Shown: positions 37,622 to 46,958, counted from the stretch's first letter. The stretch is DNA of 64,000 nt from Pedobacter hartonius (GCF_900107535.1 NZ_FNRA01000001.1:62001-126000); one strand, 5' to 3'. Numbers and translations: made by a program. Notes: generated from the sequence alone by a model not told the origin.

Positions 37622-37651
37622 CCGGATAGGATGATATTCGGTTTCTACAAG

Positions 37652-37688
37652 GCCTCATGTCCTGAATAATCAGACCTGAGGCTTTTTT
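37652..37688 (+). terminator. Rho-independent terminator after the sigma factor gene
   Basis: Stem GCCTCA (37652-37657) with TGAGGC (37677-37682), extended inside by CTGA/TCAG, followed by six T. It lies 31 bases past the stop codon and isolates the sigma gene from the next operon. Confidence 0.8.
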
Positions 37689-37848
37689 AATTTATATTCT
37701 TCAGAAAGTTGGATTTTAGTACACTAAAACCAGAAGAAATTAATTATTTAAAATTAAGTCTATTAAAATAGTGGATTTAATTATAAATTTTTATATCTTG
37801 TGCTCAGTTACAGATAATTAAAGATCAATTATCCTAAAACATAGAAAA

Positions 37849-37944
37849 ATGTATACCAATTCTGACGCTTCTTCCTCACTTGCCTCTCTTCGGTTTACTG
37901 CTGATCTCATTTCAGATGGTCAGTGTTGTTGTTGTTGCTGTTAG
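37849..37944 (+). CDS. Poly-cysteine short ORF, candidate cysteine-sensing leader peptide
   Basis: 31 codons. It starts MYTNSDASSSLASLRF and ends DGQ followed by six consecutive Cys (TGT x4, TGC, TGT) and TAG. No signal peptide or domain. It is the first ORF after the terminator at 37652-37688 and is followed by a hairpin (37962-37983) and then by two membrane peptides, a hydroxylase, SusC, SusD and sulfatase genes. A run of codons for one amino acid at the end of a short leader ORF is the mark of attenuation control. Polycysteine leader ORFs of this type are known in mycobacteria, where they sense cysteine supply for sulfur genes. A peptide with its own function (thiol, metal) cannot be excluded. 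Confidence 0.7.
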   Translation: MYTNSDASSSLASLRFTADLISDGQCCCCCC

Positions 37945-37961
37945 TCCAGCTGTAAGCAAAA

Positions 37962-37992
37962 GCTACTGCAATTCATCAGTAGCACAATTTTA
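37962..37992 (+). terminator. Hairpin after the poly-Cys ORF (candidate attenuator)
   Basis: A perfect 7-bp stem GCTACTG/CAGTAGC with an 8-base loop begins 17 bases after the stop codon, followed by ACAATTTTAAT. An upstream AGCT (37948-37951) can pair with AGCT at 37961-37964, which would break this stem, so two exclusive folds are possible. The stem is weak, so terminator function is uncertain. Confidence 0.4.
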
Positions 37993-38080
37993 ATCTTCCA
38001 AATCAACTGAATTCAAAGGACGGACGTATCCATTTGCGTGATCTGTCTGGATCTATTTTTTTATTAAAATCTGAAATATC

Positions 38081-38251
38081 ATGACTATTAATGACCTATC
38101 CTTGCTGGGCAAGAAGATATTGGTGGGTATTATTATCACTACAATACCTTTTATTATCATCTTCGGAGGCCTGTGGCTCACCCAAAAACTCCTTTCTGAA
38201 AATCACGCGCCAGATTCGGCGGCTATTAAACAACCTAATTCAACCAGATAA
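38081..38251 (+). CDS. Small membrane protein, 56 residues
   Basis: Starts MTINDLSLLGKKILVGIIII-like and has one clear membrane helix (about 13-33, rich in Ile and Phe), then a polar tail. Its stop overlaps the ATG of the next gene (TAATG), which means translational coupling. Located 136 bases after the poly-Cys ORF. No family recognised. It probably forms a complex with the next small membrane protein. Confidence 0.65.
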   Translation: MTINDLSLLGKKILVGIIITTIPFIIIFGGLWLTQKLLSENHAPDSAAIKQPNSTR

Positions 38252-38436
38252 TGAAACTTGAAAAAACTACACAATCAAGAATTGTGAGAAACGCGTTACT
38301 GAGCCTTTTTCTCTATGCCCTGCCCATCTTATTAATGTTCGTAACGTTCTATTTCACCGGGCAGCGGCCCTGGGAGAAAAAACAACCGGCAAAAACCTCA
38401 GCTGTCTCCGCAAAAAATAAACCTGCTCAACCTTAA
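38251..38436 (+). CDS. Small membrane protein, 61 residues
   Basis: One membrane helix (about 15-36, LLSLFLYALPILLMFVTFYF) followed by a basic, Ala/Lys-rich tail (RPWEKKQPAKTS). Coupled by TAATG to the previous gene and 11 bases before the hydroxylase gene. Both tiny proteins have the same layout (short N-terminus, one helix, polar tail). Function unknown; a membrane scaffold or accessory subunit for the hydroxylase is a guess from position. Confidence 0.65.
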   Translation: MKLEKTTQSRIVRNALLSLFLYALPILLMFVTFYFTGQRPWEKKQPAKTSAVSAKNKPAQP

Positions 38437-38447
38437 ATATTACGGCT

Positions 38448-39416
38448 ATGATTGAAACGATAAAAAAAATAATTGAAAACTTAAACGGCTACGGCTTTTC
38501 CGTTTTAGTGCTGTTCCTGGGAATACTGGAATTCTCCTTCGGACTATATAAAAACCGCTGGAATAAAAATGAAAAATGGGTGGATATTGCCTGCTTTACG
38601 ATCCCGCGATTGGTAATCAGACCTGTAGTTGCTTATTACGGACTTATTATCCTGCCGCAGCTGCTTCCAGGGCTTAAAGATACTTTTAACTGGGTGCCCT
38701 TTTTCTGGGGATTTATCATTATCGCTGTGGCAGACGACCTCACTCAGTACTGGTACCATCGCCTGCACCACGAAGTGCCCTGGTTATGGCGTTTCCACAG
38801 AACACATCACTCCGCTTCTTATATGGGAATGGCCATGGCCAGCAGGCAGAACCTGATCTACTCGCTCTTCTTTTCGCAAACTTACCTCACTACAGCGTTG
38901 GTGTATCTTGGCCTGGGTATCCCTGCCATCATGGTAAGAGCCATCAAAGGTACCATCACCACACTGGCACATTCCAGTATTCCCTGGGATAAACCTTTTT
39001 ATCAGTACAGAATACTCCATCCTCTTGCCTGGGTACTGGAAAGAACCATATCAACACCAGCCACTCATCATGCACATCATGCCGCTACTACAGATGATGG
39101 CATAGGTTATTACAAAGGCAATTTCGGAAATATGTTTTTCCTCTGGGATGTTATTTTTGGAACAGCCCATATATCCAGGCAATACCCTGCAGCCTACGGT
39201 ATTTCCCACTATGAAGGCGATCAATGGTATGCGCAGTTATTGTGGCCAATCTTCAAATCTAAAGTTCCTGGTAGTGAACTGGCTGCCGACGGACCGGTAG
39301 TTAAAGCCGATGTACCCTTACAGGAACATCAGTTGTACAGACCGCTGAAGGCAGATCCTGTAACAAAAGAGGATGTGCAGGGGACACCGGATCTGGTACC
39401 CATTCCAATAAAATAA
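38448..39416 (+). CDS. Sterol desaturase / fatty acid hydroxylase family protein
   Basis: 322 residues, several membrane helices, and the diiron histidine clusters of the family: YWYHRLHHE, FHRTHHSASY and HHAHHAATTDD. It should hydroxylate or desaturate a lipid-like substrate in the inner membrane using O2 and reducing power. Family length is usual. Gene order places it after the two tiny membrane proteins and 306 bases before SusC. Its link to sulfatase and SusCD is unusual and may point to a sulfated lipid or sterol-like substrate, which is only inference. Confidence 0.88.
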   Translation: MIETIKKIIENLNGYGFSVLVLFLGILEFSFGLYKNRWNKNEKWVDIACFTIPRLVIRPVVAYYGLIILPQLLPGLKDTFNWVPFFWGFIIIAVADDLTQYWYHRLHHEVPWLWRFHRTHHSASYMGMAMASRQNLIYSLFFSQTYLTTALVYLGLGIPAIMVRAIKGTITTLAHSSIPWDKPFYQYRILHPLAWVLERTISTPATHHAHHAATTDDGIGYYKGNFGNMFFLWDVIFGTAHISRQYPAAYGISHYEGDQWYAQLLWPIFKSKVPGSELAADGPVVKADVPLQEHQLYRPLKADPVTKEDVQGTPDLVPIPIK

Positions 39417-39492
39417 AAGCTTTGTCGCTACGGATAATACAGAAGTGTAAAACCAAGGATTTGCAATATTCGGTAATTAACAATCTCAAACA

Positions 39493-39516
39493 AGGGAAAA
39501 GCAATTGCTTTTCCCT
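39493..39516. repeat. 24-bp perfect palindrome
   Basis: The stretch 39493-39516 is its own reverse complement (A-GGG-AAAAGC-AATT-centred). It lies 77 bases after the hydroxylase stop. It may form a terminator-like hairpin that reduces read-through to SusC, but only a short T-poor tail follows. Confidence 0.5.
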
Positions 39517-39598
39517 CCTAAGTATTAAAACAACGAAACAGTTATCAAGTGATGCTGGAGCTGTTTCTATGGTGTCATTTTAAACTAACTCAAATTTA

Positions 39599-39612
39599 TG
39601 CAAAATTTTGCA
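39599..39612. promoter_or_regulatory. 14-bp palindrome TGCAAAATTTTGCA upstream of SusC
   Basis: A perfect palindrome 111 bases before the SusC ATG, followed directly by another AAAA. Possible operator for a dimeric regulator. No cognate regulator is identified. Confidence 0.35.
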
Positions 39613-39722
39613 AAAGTCGGGAATGGCTATAGGCCCTCCTATGCCCGGCCCATACAACGACCTAAGGTCGCACTTTATCATTCGTCTGATTTTTTAAGAA
39701 CTCCCTTATATAAAACGGCGAT

Positions 39723-42700
39723 ATGAAAAAAATCATACTCAGTTCATTGTTATTCTTAAGCGTTTTCATCGCTACAGCTCAGCAAATAGTTCCGCTTATC
39801 AATTCCAAGCTGGTAGGCAGGGTAATAGATGGCACTACAAAAGAACCATTGCCAGGAGCTGTGGTTCGAATAGAAGGCACAACCCATATGGTGCAAACAG
39901 ATACCGAGGGAAAATTCAGTTTCGTTACCGGCCAAAAGTTTCCCTACAAATTGCTCATATCCTTTATCGGATATGAAAAACAGGGATACATTGCTACCGG
40001 CAGTCCTGTAGAAATTGCGCTGAAAGATCAGAATCAACTGAATCAGGTAGTGGTAGTAGGTTACGGAACGCAGAAACGAAAGGACATCACCGGTTCGGTG
40101 GCTTCTGTTCCTGCCTTAGCTTTAAAACAACCTGTATCATCATTGGACAAGGTACTGCAGGGAGCTGTATCCGGGATCCAGGTGACGCAGGCAAGCGGGC
40201 AGCCCGGTGCTGGTGTAACCGTGCAGATTCGTGGAGTAAATTCTATCAACGCAGTTGCAGAACCGCTATACATCATCGACGGTTTTCCGACCTCCAACAG
40301 CAACTCACTGAACGATGCAGGAGTAACGAATGGCCCTAAGATCAATCCTCTGGCCGCCATCAATACCGGGGATATAGAAAACATTGAGGTCTTAAAAGAT
40401 GCATCGGCTACTGCCATTTATGGAACACGTGGTGCAAATGGAGTAATCATCATCACTACAAAAAAAGGCCGGGCAGGCGTATCTTCTATCAATTACGATG
40501 GGAGTTATGGACAGCAGGAAGTGATCAAAACCATATCCCTGTTAAATACTGATCAGTGGATATCACTCAGGAATGATGCATTGGTGAATACGGGAAAGGC
40601 TCCTCAAACCACAGCGGTACTGAATCCCTACAATGCAGATACAGACTGGCAGGATGCAGCTTTCAGGAAGGCTTACATGCAGAACCACAATTTATCCATC
40701 CTTTCGGGAACCGATAAAACACGGCTTGCATTTTCCGGGAACTACATGAAGCAGGATGGTATCTTACAAAATACTGATTTTGAGCGTTATGCCGGCCGGG
40801 TAAACGTGGAACACGATTATAACGATAAACTGAAGATATCTTCTTTTATTACCGGCAGCCGCACAAGCGCCCGGATTGCGCCCTCCGGCGTAGTTCCGGC
40901 GATCCTGCTGATGACACCAACAACACCCGTTTATAACGCAGAGGGTTCTTTCTTTGTAAAAAATATATTTGAAGGTACTTATGGCAATCCCATAAATACC
41001 CTGTATAATCAGATCAATACAACGGCTACAACCCGTGTATTGGGCAACGTTTCGGGTGACTACAAGATCACCGATAACCTGACCGCAAGATTACTGGCCG
41101 GTATAGACCTCATCAATAACAAACAAAACCGTTATTTGCCGGCTTCAGTGTATGAAGGAGCTGGTTATGCCGGACTTGGCGAAACCGGTACACTGAGTTC
41201 TACCAACTGGCTCAACGAGAATACGCTTACCTACAATAAACTAATAGGCCGCCATGCTGTGAATATCCTTGCCGGTTTTACCCAGCAACAATTTAAAGGT
41301 GAAGGCGCAATAACAGGTTCCTCAGGATTTGTAAGCGACTACAGTACTTACAATAATCTGTCCGCAGGCAGTATCACTTCCATATCAGGAGCGGGATTTG
41401 CCGCGGCGCCTGCTTCGTCTTCCAATACCTGGGCACTGAAATCTTACCTGGCAAGGGTAAATTATGGCTTCGATAGCAAATACCTGGTTACTTTAACCAT
41501 ACGGGCGGATGGGTCTTCCAAATTCGCCCCCGGCCATCAGTGGGCTTCATTCCCTTCCGCAGTATTTGCCTGGAATGCCTCTAGCGAAGATTTTTTGAAG
41601 GGGGTGACCCAGATCAGTCAACTGAAACTCAGGATCAGTGCGGGGCAAACAGGCAACAGTGATATCCCCGCTTATCAGTCGTACTCTCAACTGGGATACT
41701 ACCGCTATAATTTTGGCAACACTACCGTTGCAGGTTTCGCACCGAACAGTCTGTTCAACCCAAATCTTACCTGGGAAAAAACGACTCAGTATGACTTTGG
41801 TTTTGACCTCGGACTGCTAAAGGACAGAATCACCTTAACAGGAGATGTTTACTATAAAAAAACAACAAATCTGCTGCTCTATGTGCCGATGCCTTCCACC
41901 AGCGGGCTGACAATCATCACCAACAATTCCCTCACCAATGCACAGCAGTATGAAAATGTAGGCGAGGTGGAAAATAAAGGATTTGAATTCAGTTTAGCTA
42001 CGCGTAACCTCACCGGCCCATTTGTCTGGAATACCAATATTGTATTTGCCGTGAACCGGAACAAAGTACTTAGCCTTGGGGGTAACGGGATCACACAGTT
42101 TATACCGGACTCTTCCTCACCTTCCATCATCAGGGTAGGCGAACCTATAGGATCTTTCATTGGCTATGAAACTAACGGACTGATTCAGCAGGGCCAGCCC
42201 GCTTTAACTCCGGCGGCCAATACAGCTGTGGGAGGACAGGCTTATCTTGATGTTAACCACGACGGCCAGATCACACAAACATCAGACAGGCTGATCCTCG
42301 GTAATGCCCAGCCAAAATTTACCGGAGGTATTACCAATACTTTTGCCTTTAAAAACATTGACCTGAGCGTATTCCTGCAGGGTTCTTATGGCAATAAAAT
42401 CTACAATGTCCAAAGGGCAGTGTTAGAGTTGGGCACCGGTTATACCAATGCTACAACTACCCTTCTTAACCGTTATACCGCAACCAATACCAATACGGAT
42501 GTGCATAGTGCTTTTCAGGATCCGGCTGGAACAATTTCCGACCGTTTCATAGAAAACGGTTCATATCTGAGGTTGAAAAGCCTGAGCCTGGGTTATACTT
42601 TCCCGCAATCAGTATTGTCCCGCTCTCCTTTTAAAAAGATCAGGATTTATGTAAATGCACAGAACCTGGCTACCTGGACAAAATACACCGGTTACGACCC

Positions 42701-42803
42701 CGAAGTGAGCAGTAATGAACAATCTGCCATTGGTGCAGGTGTAGATAATGGTGCTTATCCAAACAGTAAATCCCTGATAGCCGGAATAGGTATCACTTTG
42801 TAA
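39723..42803 (+). CDS. SusC/RagA family TonB-linked outer-membrane transporter
   Basis: 1026 residues: signal peptide (about 1-19), carboxypeptidase-regulatory-like domain (GRVIDGTTKEPLPGAVVRIE), SusC signature NQVVVVGYGTQKRKDITGSV, plug with EPLYIIDGFP, and a beta-barrel ending SLIAGIGITL. It is paired with SusD 27 bases later and then a sulfatase, so the cargo is likely a sulfated organic compound. It is downstream of the poly-Cys leader ORF and may be under its control if transcription reads through. Confidence 0.95.
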   Translation: MKKIILSSLLFLSVFIATAQQIVPLINSKLVGRVIDGTTKEPLPGAVVRIEGTTHMVQTDTEGKFSFVTGQKFPYKLLISFIGYEKQGYIATGSPVEIALKDQNQLNQVVVVGYGTQKRKDITGSVASVPALALKQPVSSLDKVLQGAVSGIQVTQASGQPGAGVTVQIRGVNSINAVAEPLYIIDGFPTSNSNSLNDAGVTNGPKINPLAAINTGDIENIEVLKDASATAIYGTRGANGVIIITTKKGRAGVSSINYDGSYGQQEVIKTISLLNTDQWISLRNDALVNTGKAPQTTAVLNPYNADTDWQDAAFRKAYMQNHNLSILSGTDKTRLAFSGNYMKQDGILQNTDFERYAGRVNVEHDYNDKLKISSFITGSRTSARIAPSGVVPAILLMTPTTPVYNAEGSFFVKNIFEGTYGNPINTLYNQINTTATTRVLGNVSGDYKITDNLTARLLAGIDLINNKQNRYLPASVYEGAGYAGLGETGTLSSTNWLNENTLTYNKLIGRHAVNILAGFTQQQFKGEGAITGSSGFVSDYSTYNNLSAGSITSISGAGFAAAPASSSNTWALKSYLARVNYGFDSKYLVTLTIRADGSSKFAPGHQWASFPSAVFAWNASSEDFLKGVTQISQLKLRISAGQTGNSDIPAYQSYSQLGYYRYNFGNTTVAGFAPNSLFNPNLTWEKTTQYDFGFDLGLLKDRITLTGDVYYKKTTNLLLYVPMPSTSGLTIITNNSLTNAQQYENVGEVENKGFEFSLATRNLTGPFVWNTNIVFAVNRNKVLSLGGNGITQFIPDSSSPSIIRVGEPIGSFIGYETNGLIQQGQPALTPAANTAVGGQAYLDVNHDGQITQTSDRLILGNAQPKFTGGITNTFAFKNIDLSVFLQGSYGNKIYNVQRAVLELGTGYTNATTTLLNRYTATNTNTDVHSAFQDPAGTISDRFIENGSYLRLKSLSLGYTFPQSVLSRSPFKKIRIYVNAQNLATWTKYTGYDPEVSSNEQSAIGAGVDNGAYPNSKSLIAGIGITL

Positions 42804-42830
42804 TATCAATTGAGCTCTAAAAATACGATT

Positions 42831-44381
42831 ATGAAAATCTTAAAATACTTAATGATACTATTTGCCCTCGGAGCTGTTTCCTGCGCCAAACTGAATGAAG
42901 ACCCAAGCTCATTCATACCGGCCGATCAGTTTTATAAAACGCAGAAGGATGCTGAGGCCGCTGTTAGCGCAGCATATTCACTGTTGAACGCTGGTGCCAC
43001 TAGTGTACAAACCCCGTACAATACCCTTTTTAACACAGGAATGGATTTTATGGCCGATGATGAAGGCCCGGGTCCGGGTGCTACCAACGCAGATGTACGT
43101 TCACAGGCGGTGCTTGGCCATTCATCTTCAGGACTGCGTGTCCTGCAGATCTGGCAGCAGCATTATGCAGCTATCAAAAAAGCAAATATTGCCATTGATA
43201 CTATCCCGCATATCACTTTTGATGCCACCTTAAATAAACGGCTGGTAGCGGAAGCAAAATTTCTGAGGGCATTGTACTATTTCAACCTGGTACGTTTATA
43301 TGGAGATGTTCCATTGATACTGCATGCCCAGAACTCTATCAATTTAGCCGATCAGCAGGTGTCAAGAACCCCCACAGCCCTGGTATATGAACAGATAGAG
43401 ACTGACCTCAGCTCGGCGGCAGCTGACCTGCCAAACAGTTATACCAGCGCCGATCTTGGCAGGGCTACCGCAGGAGCGGCAAATTCTTTGTTGGCCAAAG
43501 TTTATCTTACCCAGGCCAAATGGGCGAAGGCCGTAACCCAGGCTGAACTGGTGATCAACGGCCCATATGGATATGATCTTTTTAGCAATTACGCAGATGT
43601 CTTTTTACCCGCTTCAGAAAATGGAAGAGAACACATTTTCTCCGCCCAGTTCAAGGCAAACTCTGGGGGGCAGGGAAATAATGAAGCGCCAAGGTCCATC
43701 TATACAGGTATTCCGGGCGTACAGGGAAATTATGCAAATCAGGTAGTGTTTTACACTGTTCCTGACGCGACCAAACCCGGCGGTACCGATAAATTCTTTA
43801 GCGTGTATAAATTATACGCAGCGAGCGACAAAAGAAAGAGGGTGAGTTTTGTTACCAGCTTTCTGAGTCCTTCTACTAAACTGTATTACGGCAGACTGAA
43901 CGATGCCAGTATTCCGAATGACTCCATTCCTTTTTTCAATAAGTATTTCGACCCTGCTGTAGTAGCCAATGAAAGTGAGTCTGGCGCAAACGTACCCATC
44001 ATCAGGTTCTCCGAAATACTACTCATCTACGCAGAGGCAGAAAATGAACTCAACGGGCCGTCGGGCAAAGCTTATGCTTCCGTCAACCGTGTAAGAGCGC
44101 GCGCCGGGCTTTCAGCGCTCGCCGGGCTCACACAAGCCGGGTTCAGAGAGGCAGTATACCTGGAACGCAGGCTTGAGCTGGTGTTTGAATACCAGCGCTG
44201 GTTTGATCTGATCAGGGAAAAAGATGCCGCAGGAAACGGAATCCTGGAAGTCAGCCTGCTTAAGGTGGGAAAGACCAATGTGAGCAAAGGTGCAAAGGGG
44301 AAATTTTACTTGTTCCCTATTCCGCAACAGGAAATAGATAACAGCAACGGAAAACTTACCCAGAACCCGGGCTGGCAATAA
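42831..44381 (+). CDS. SusD/RagB family outer-membrane lipoprotein
   Basis: 516 residues from the ATG at 42831, which gives the signal MKILKYLMILFALGAVSC with lipobox Cys18. A TTG-started reading from 42810 is less likely. SusD features: KKANIAIDTIPHI, FLRALYYFNLVRLYGD, YLERRLELVFEYQRWFDLIRE and an end in LTQNPGWQ. It should deliver the sulfated ligand to the SusC partner. Confidence 0.93.
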   Translation: MKILKYLMILFALGAVSCAKLNEDPSSFIPADQFYKTQKDAEAAVSAAYSLLNAGATSVQTPYNTLFNTGMDFMADDEGPGPGATNADVRSQAVLGHSSSGLRVLQIWQQHYAAIKKANIAIDTIPHITFDATLNKRLVAEAKFLRALYYFNLVRLYGDVPLILHAQNSINLADQQVSRTPTALVYEQIETDLSSAAADLPNSYTSADLGRATAGAANSLLAKVYLTQAKWAKAVTQAELVINGPYGYDLFSNYADVFLPASENGREHIFSAQFKANSGGQGNNEAPRSIYTGIPGVQGNYANQVVFYTVPDATKPGGTDKFFSVYKLYAASDKRKRVSFVTSFLSPSTKLYYGRLNDASIPNDSIPFFNKYFDPAVVANESESGANVPIIRFSEILLIYAEAENELNGPSGKAYASVNRVRARAGLSALAGLTQAGFREAVYLERRLELVFEYQRWFDLIREKDAAGNGILEVSLLKVGKTNVSKGAKGKFYLFPIPQQEIDNSNGKLTQNPGWQ

Positions 44382-44411
44382 AAAAATCCATAACTATAAA
44401 AAATAAATCCC

Positions 44412-46279
44412 ATGAAAAACTTAAACCTCTCAGGCACCCTTTTGATACAAAACAGGAGCATTTATGCAACCTTGATATTCAGTTTGCTCTTCATATCACA
44501 GGGAAATGCACAAAACAACCAGGCAGCCGCTTATGGCGGGGTTGTAGTAAAACGCTGAACGATTCCAAAGAATGGTGGCCCGCTCCGCAGCATAAAGTGC
44601 CAAAGGACGCGCCCAATGTAGTGTGGATCATTCTTGATGATGTAGGCTTCGGAGCATCCGCCACTTTTGGCGGATTGATAAAAACACCAAATTTTGATAC
44701 CCTGGCCAATCAGGGGTTACGTTATACCAATTTTCATACTGCAGGGATCTGTGCCCCCACCCGCGCCTCATTGCTGACGGGGCGGAACCATCATTACGTA
44801 CATGAAGGTGGATTTTCGCACGTAAGAATGTCTGCAGGTTTCCCCGGATACGACGGAAGGATACCCGCCGATAAAGGAACTGTAGCAGAAATACTCCGCG
44901 AAAATGGGTACAATACTTTTGCCGTTGGCAAGTATGGCTTAACGCCGGATGAGGATGCTACGGATGCAGGTCCGTTTGACCGCTGGCCGCTGGGTAAGGG
45001 CTTTGACCATTTCTTTGGTTTCCTGGGGTCGGCAACCGACCAGTATAAACCAGACCTGGTAGAAGATAATGCACACGTAAAACCGGACGGACGTCACCTA
45101 AATGAACAGATTACTGATAAAGCAATCAGCTTTCTGAACAGACAGCATAAAGCGGCTCCCGATAAACCTTTCTTTTTATACTATGCGCCCGGCGCAACAC
45201 ATTCGCCACACCAGGTCGCCACAGAATGGAGCAATCTGTACAAAGGCCAGTTTGATTCAGGATGGGACGATTTCAGGGAGAAGGTAATTGAAAGACAAAA
45301 GAAGCTCGGCATCATCCCCGCTTATGCCAAATTGCCGGAACGTAATACCAGGATTCCGGCATGGAGTTCGCTCAAACCCGAAGAGAGGAAGCTTTACGCA
45401 CGTTTTATGGAGGTATATGCCGGATACCTGACCTATACTGACCAGGAGGTGGGCAGACTGATCGGCCATTTGAAACAAAGCGGACAGCTGGACAATACCT
45501 TGGTATTTGTGATTATTGGTGATAACGGGGCCAGCAAGGAGGGTACGGTCTACGGGACAATTGATGCGCAGAACTCAGCAAGAACCGCTACGGAAGAGGC
45601 CTACCTGAAAAAAAACCTGGAAGATATTGATGACATCGGCACTCCGGAAGCTGCCGCCAATTATCCCCTGGGCTGGGCGCAAGCCGCCAACACCCCTTTT
45701 AAATACTGGAAACAAGATGCCAATTCTGAAGGAGGCACCCGTAACCCGCTGATTGTTTTTTATCCTAAAGGTATCAAAGACAAAGGGGCCATCCGGAACC
45801 AATATGGCCATGTTATTGATGTATTGCCTACAACCCTGGAATATATTGGAATAAAATTACCTGAGTACATCCGCGGTATCAAACAGGATACGCTGCAGGG
45901 TACCTCGCTGGTATATTCGTTTAACGATGCGAAGGCACCTTCAAAGCATAATTTACAACATTTTTACATTTTCGGAGCACGTTCAGTATACAATAACGGA
46001 TGGAAAGCTGAAGCTGCCCATCATCCGGATAACGTTGAACTCGGAAATTTCAAAGCCGGTCAAACTATAGCTGACCAGAGCTTTGATGAAGATATCTGGG
46101 AGCTATATAACCTGACAACCGATTTCAACGAGCGTACAGACCTGGCAAAAAAAAATCTGGAGAAACTAAAAGAGCTGAAGGCACTTTTCGAAATTCAGGC
46201 AAAAAAGAACAATGTATATCCGTTTATTGACTGGTATGATGTATACAATCAGAGACTACATCAGAATTATATAAAGTAA
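44412..46279 (+). pseudogene. Type I sulfatase (arylsulfatase-like) with one frameshift
   Basis: The ATG at 44412 opens a signal peptide and mature start (QNNQAAAYGGVV) that stops at 44558. The rest is open in another frame from 44553 to 46279 and reads TLNDSKEWWPAPQHKVP, then the sulfatase core. Loss of one base near 44547 (GGT to GT in a Val-Gly-Lys context) explains it. The core is complete: APNVVWIILDDVGFG (metal Asp pair), CAPTRASLLTGR (Cys to formylglycine, C-x-P-x-R), GDNGASKEG. If the shift is a sequencing error, the gene is an intact exported sulfatase; if real, an internal start would give a cytoplasmic protein. Confidence 0.85.
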
Positions 46280-46291
46280 TAATATCATCCT

Positions 46292-46639
46292 ATGAATACA
46301 AAAAAAATCATGCTGACCACGGACTCTCAAGGCGAACATTTTTACGCTCAGCCGGAATGGCATCAATTCTACCTGTTGTGCCCTCCTTTGTGTATGCTGC
46401 TGAAGTAAGAAATACTGAACAGTTAGTAGTCACAGGTATTGAGCTACATGCGCTCATCAACCCATCAGAGCAATTCACAAACGGACATATTCCAGTATCT
46501 GACAGACCAGGCCTTACAGCTACTGGAACAAGTGGGTAGCAAAAGCGCAAACTTCAGCCGGAACAAAAAGCTGGTAGACAAAATTACCACAAGACCACTG
46601 TTGGAGTTCTACGATAACAGAAAAGATTCCATGAAATAA
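46292..46639 (+). pseudogene. Decayed Tat-signal protein behind the sulfatase
   Basis: Three frames hold parts of one protein: MNTKKIMLTT, then LSRRTFLRSAGMASILPVVP (a Tat signal with SRRTFLR) and SFVYAAEVRNTEQLVVTGIE, then TDIFQYLTDQALQLLEQVGS to FYDNRKDSMK. The body of the protein is missing. It was probably the last gene of the sulfatase operon. Identity of the intact ancestor not recognised. Confidence 0.55.
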
Positions 46640-46658
46640 AATCATCTTTATCCATATT

Positions 46659-46689
46659 CTGCGCCATTGCATCGCTGGCAATGGCGCAG
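46659..46689. terminator. 12-bp hairpin closing the sulfatase operon
   Basis: Arms 46659-46670 and 46678-46689 pair perfectly (CTGCGCCATTGC). It lies between two convergent genes, so it can serve both. The following bases are only moderately T-rich. Confidence 0.6.
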
Positions 46690-46917
46690 TTATAAGCCAG
46701 AATCTTCGATAAATATCCCAAGTTGTTTTGCCAGTAAATTGAGGATGGGATTGCTACCCTTCCAATCGATAAAAAATGTATCGTTATTTAAGATTGGATA
46801 GATATAACCTAATTCTTCTCCTTCCCATACCACAAGATATTCCTCCTCATCCTGAATTGGTGCTATAATGATAATGTCTTCCTGACTATCAGGCAATGAA
46901 TAATGATAAACCTTCAT
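46690..46917 (-). CDS. Small hypothetical protein, 75 residues
   Basis: Acidic soluble protein starting MKVYHYSLPDSQEDIIIIAP and ending LLAKQLGIFIEDSGL. No motif, signal or membrane segment. The balance of charged and hydrophobic residues looks like a folded small protein. Its stop codon touches the 12-bp hairpin. Function unknown. Confidence 0.6.
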   Translation of the reverse strand: MKVYHYSLPDSQEDIIIIAPIQDEEEYLVVWEGEELGYIYPILNNDTFFIDWKGSNPILNLLAKQLGIFIEDSGL

Positions 46918-46958
46918 ATGACCTCGTCTTTCTAATTATTATTAGACATCTAATGATA

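Noticed and set aside
38784..39020. Minus-strand readings inside the hydroxylase gene
   Set aside because: They are shadows of a strongly conserved coding frame with the diiron His motifs.
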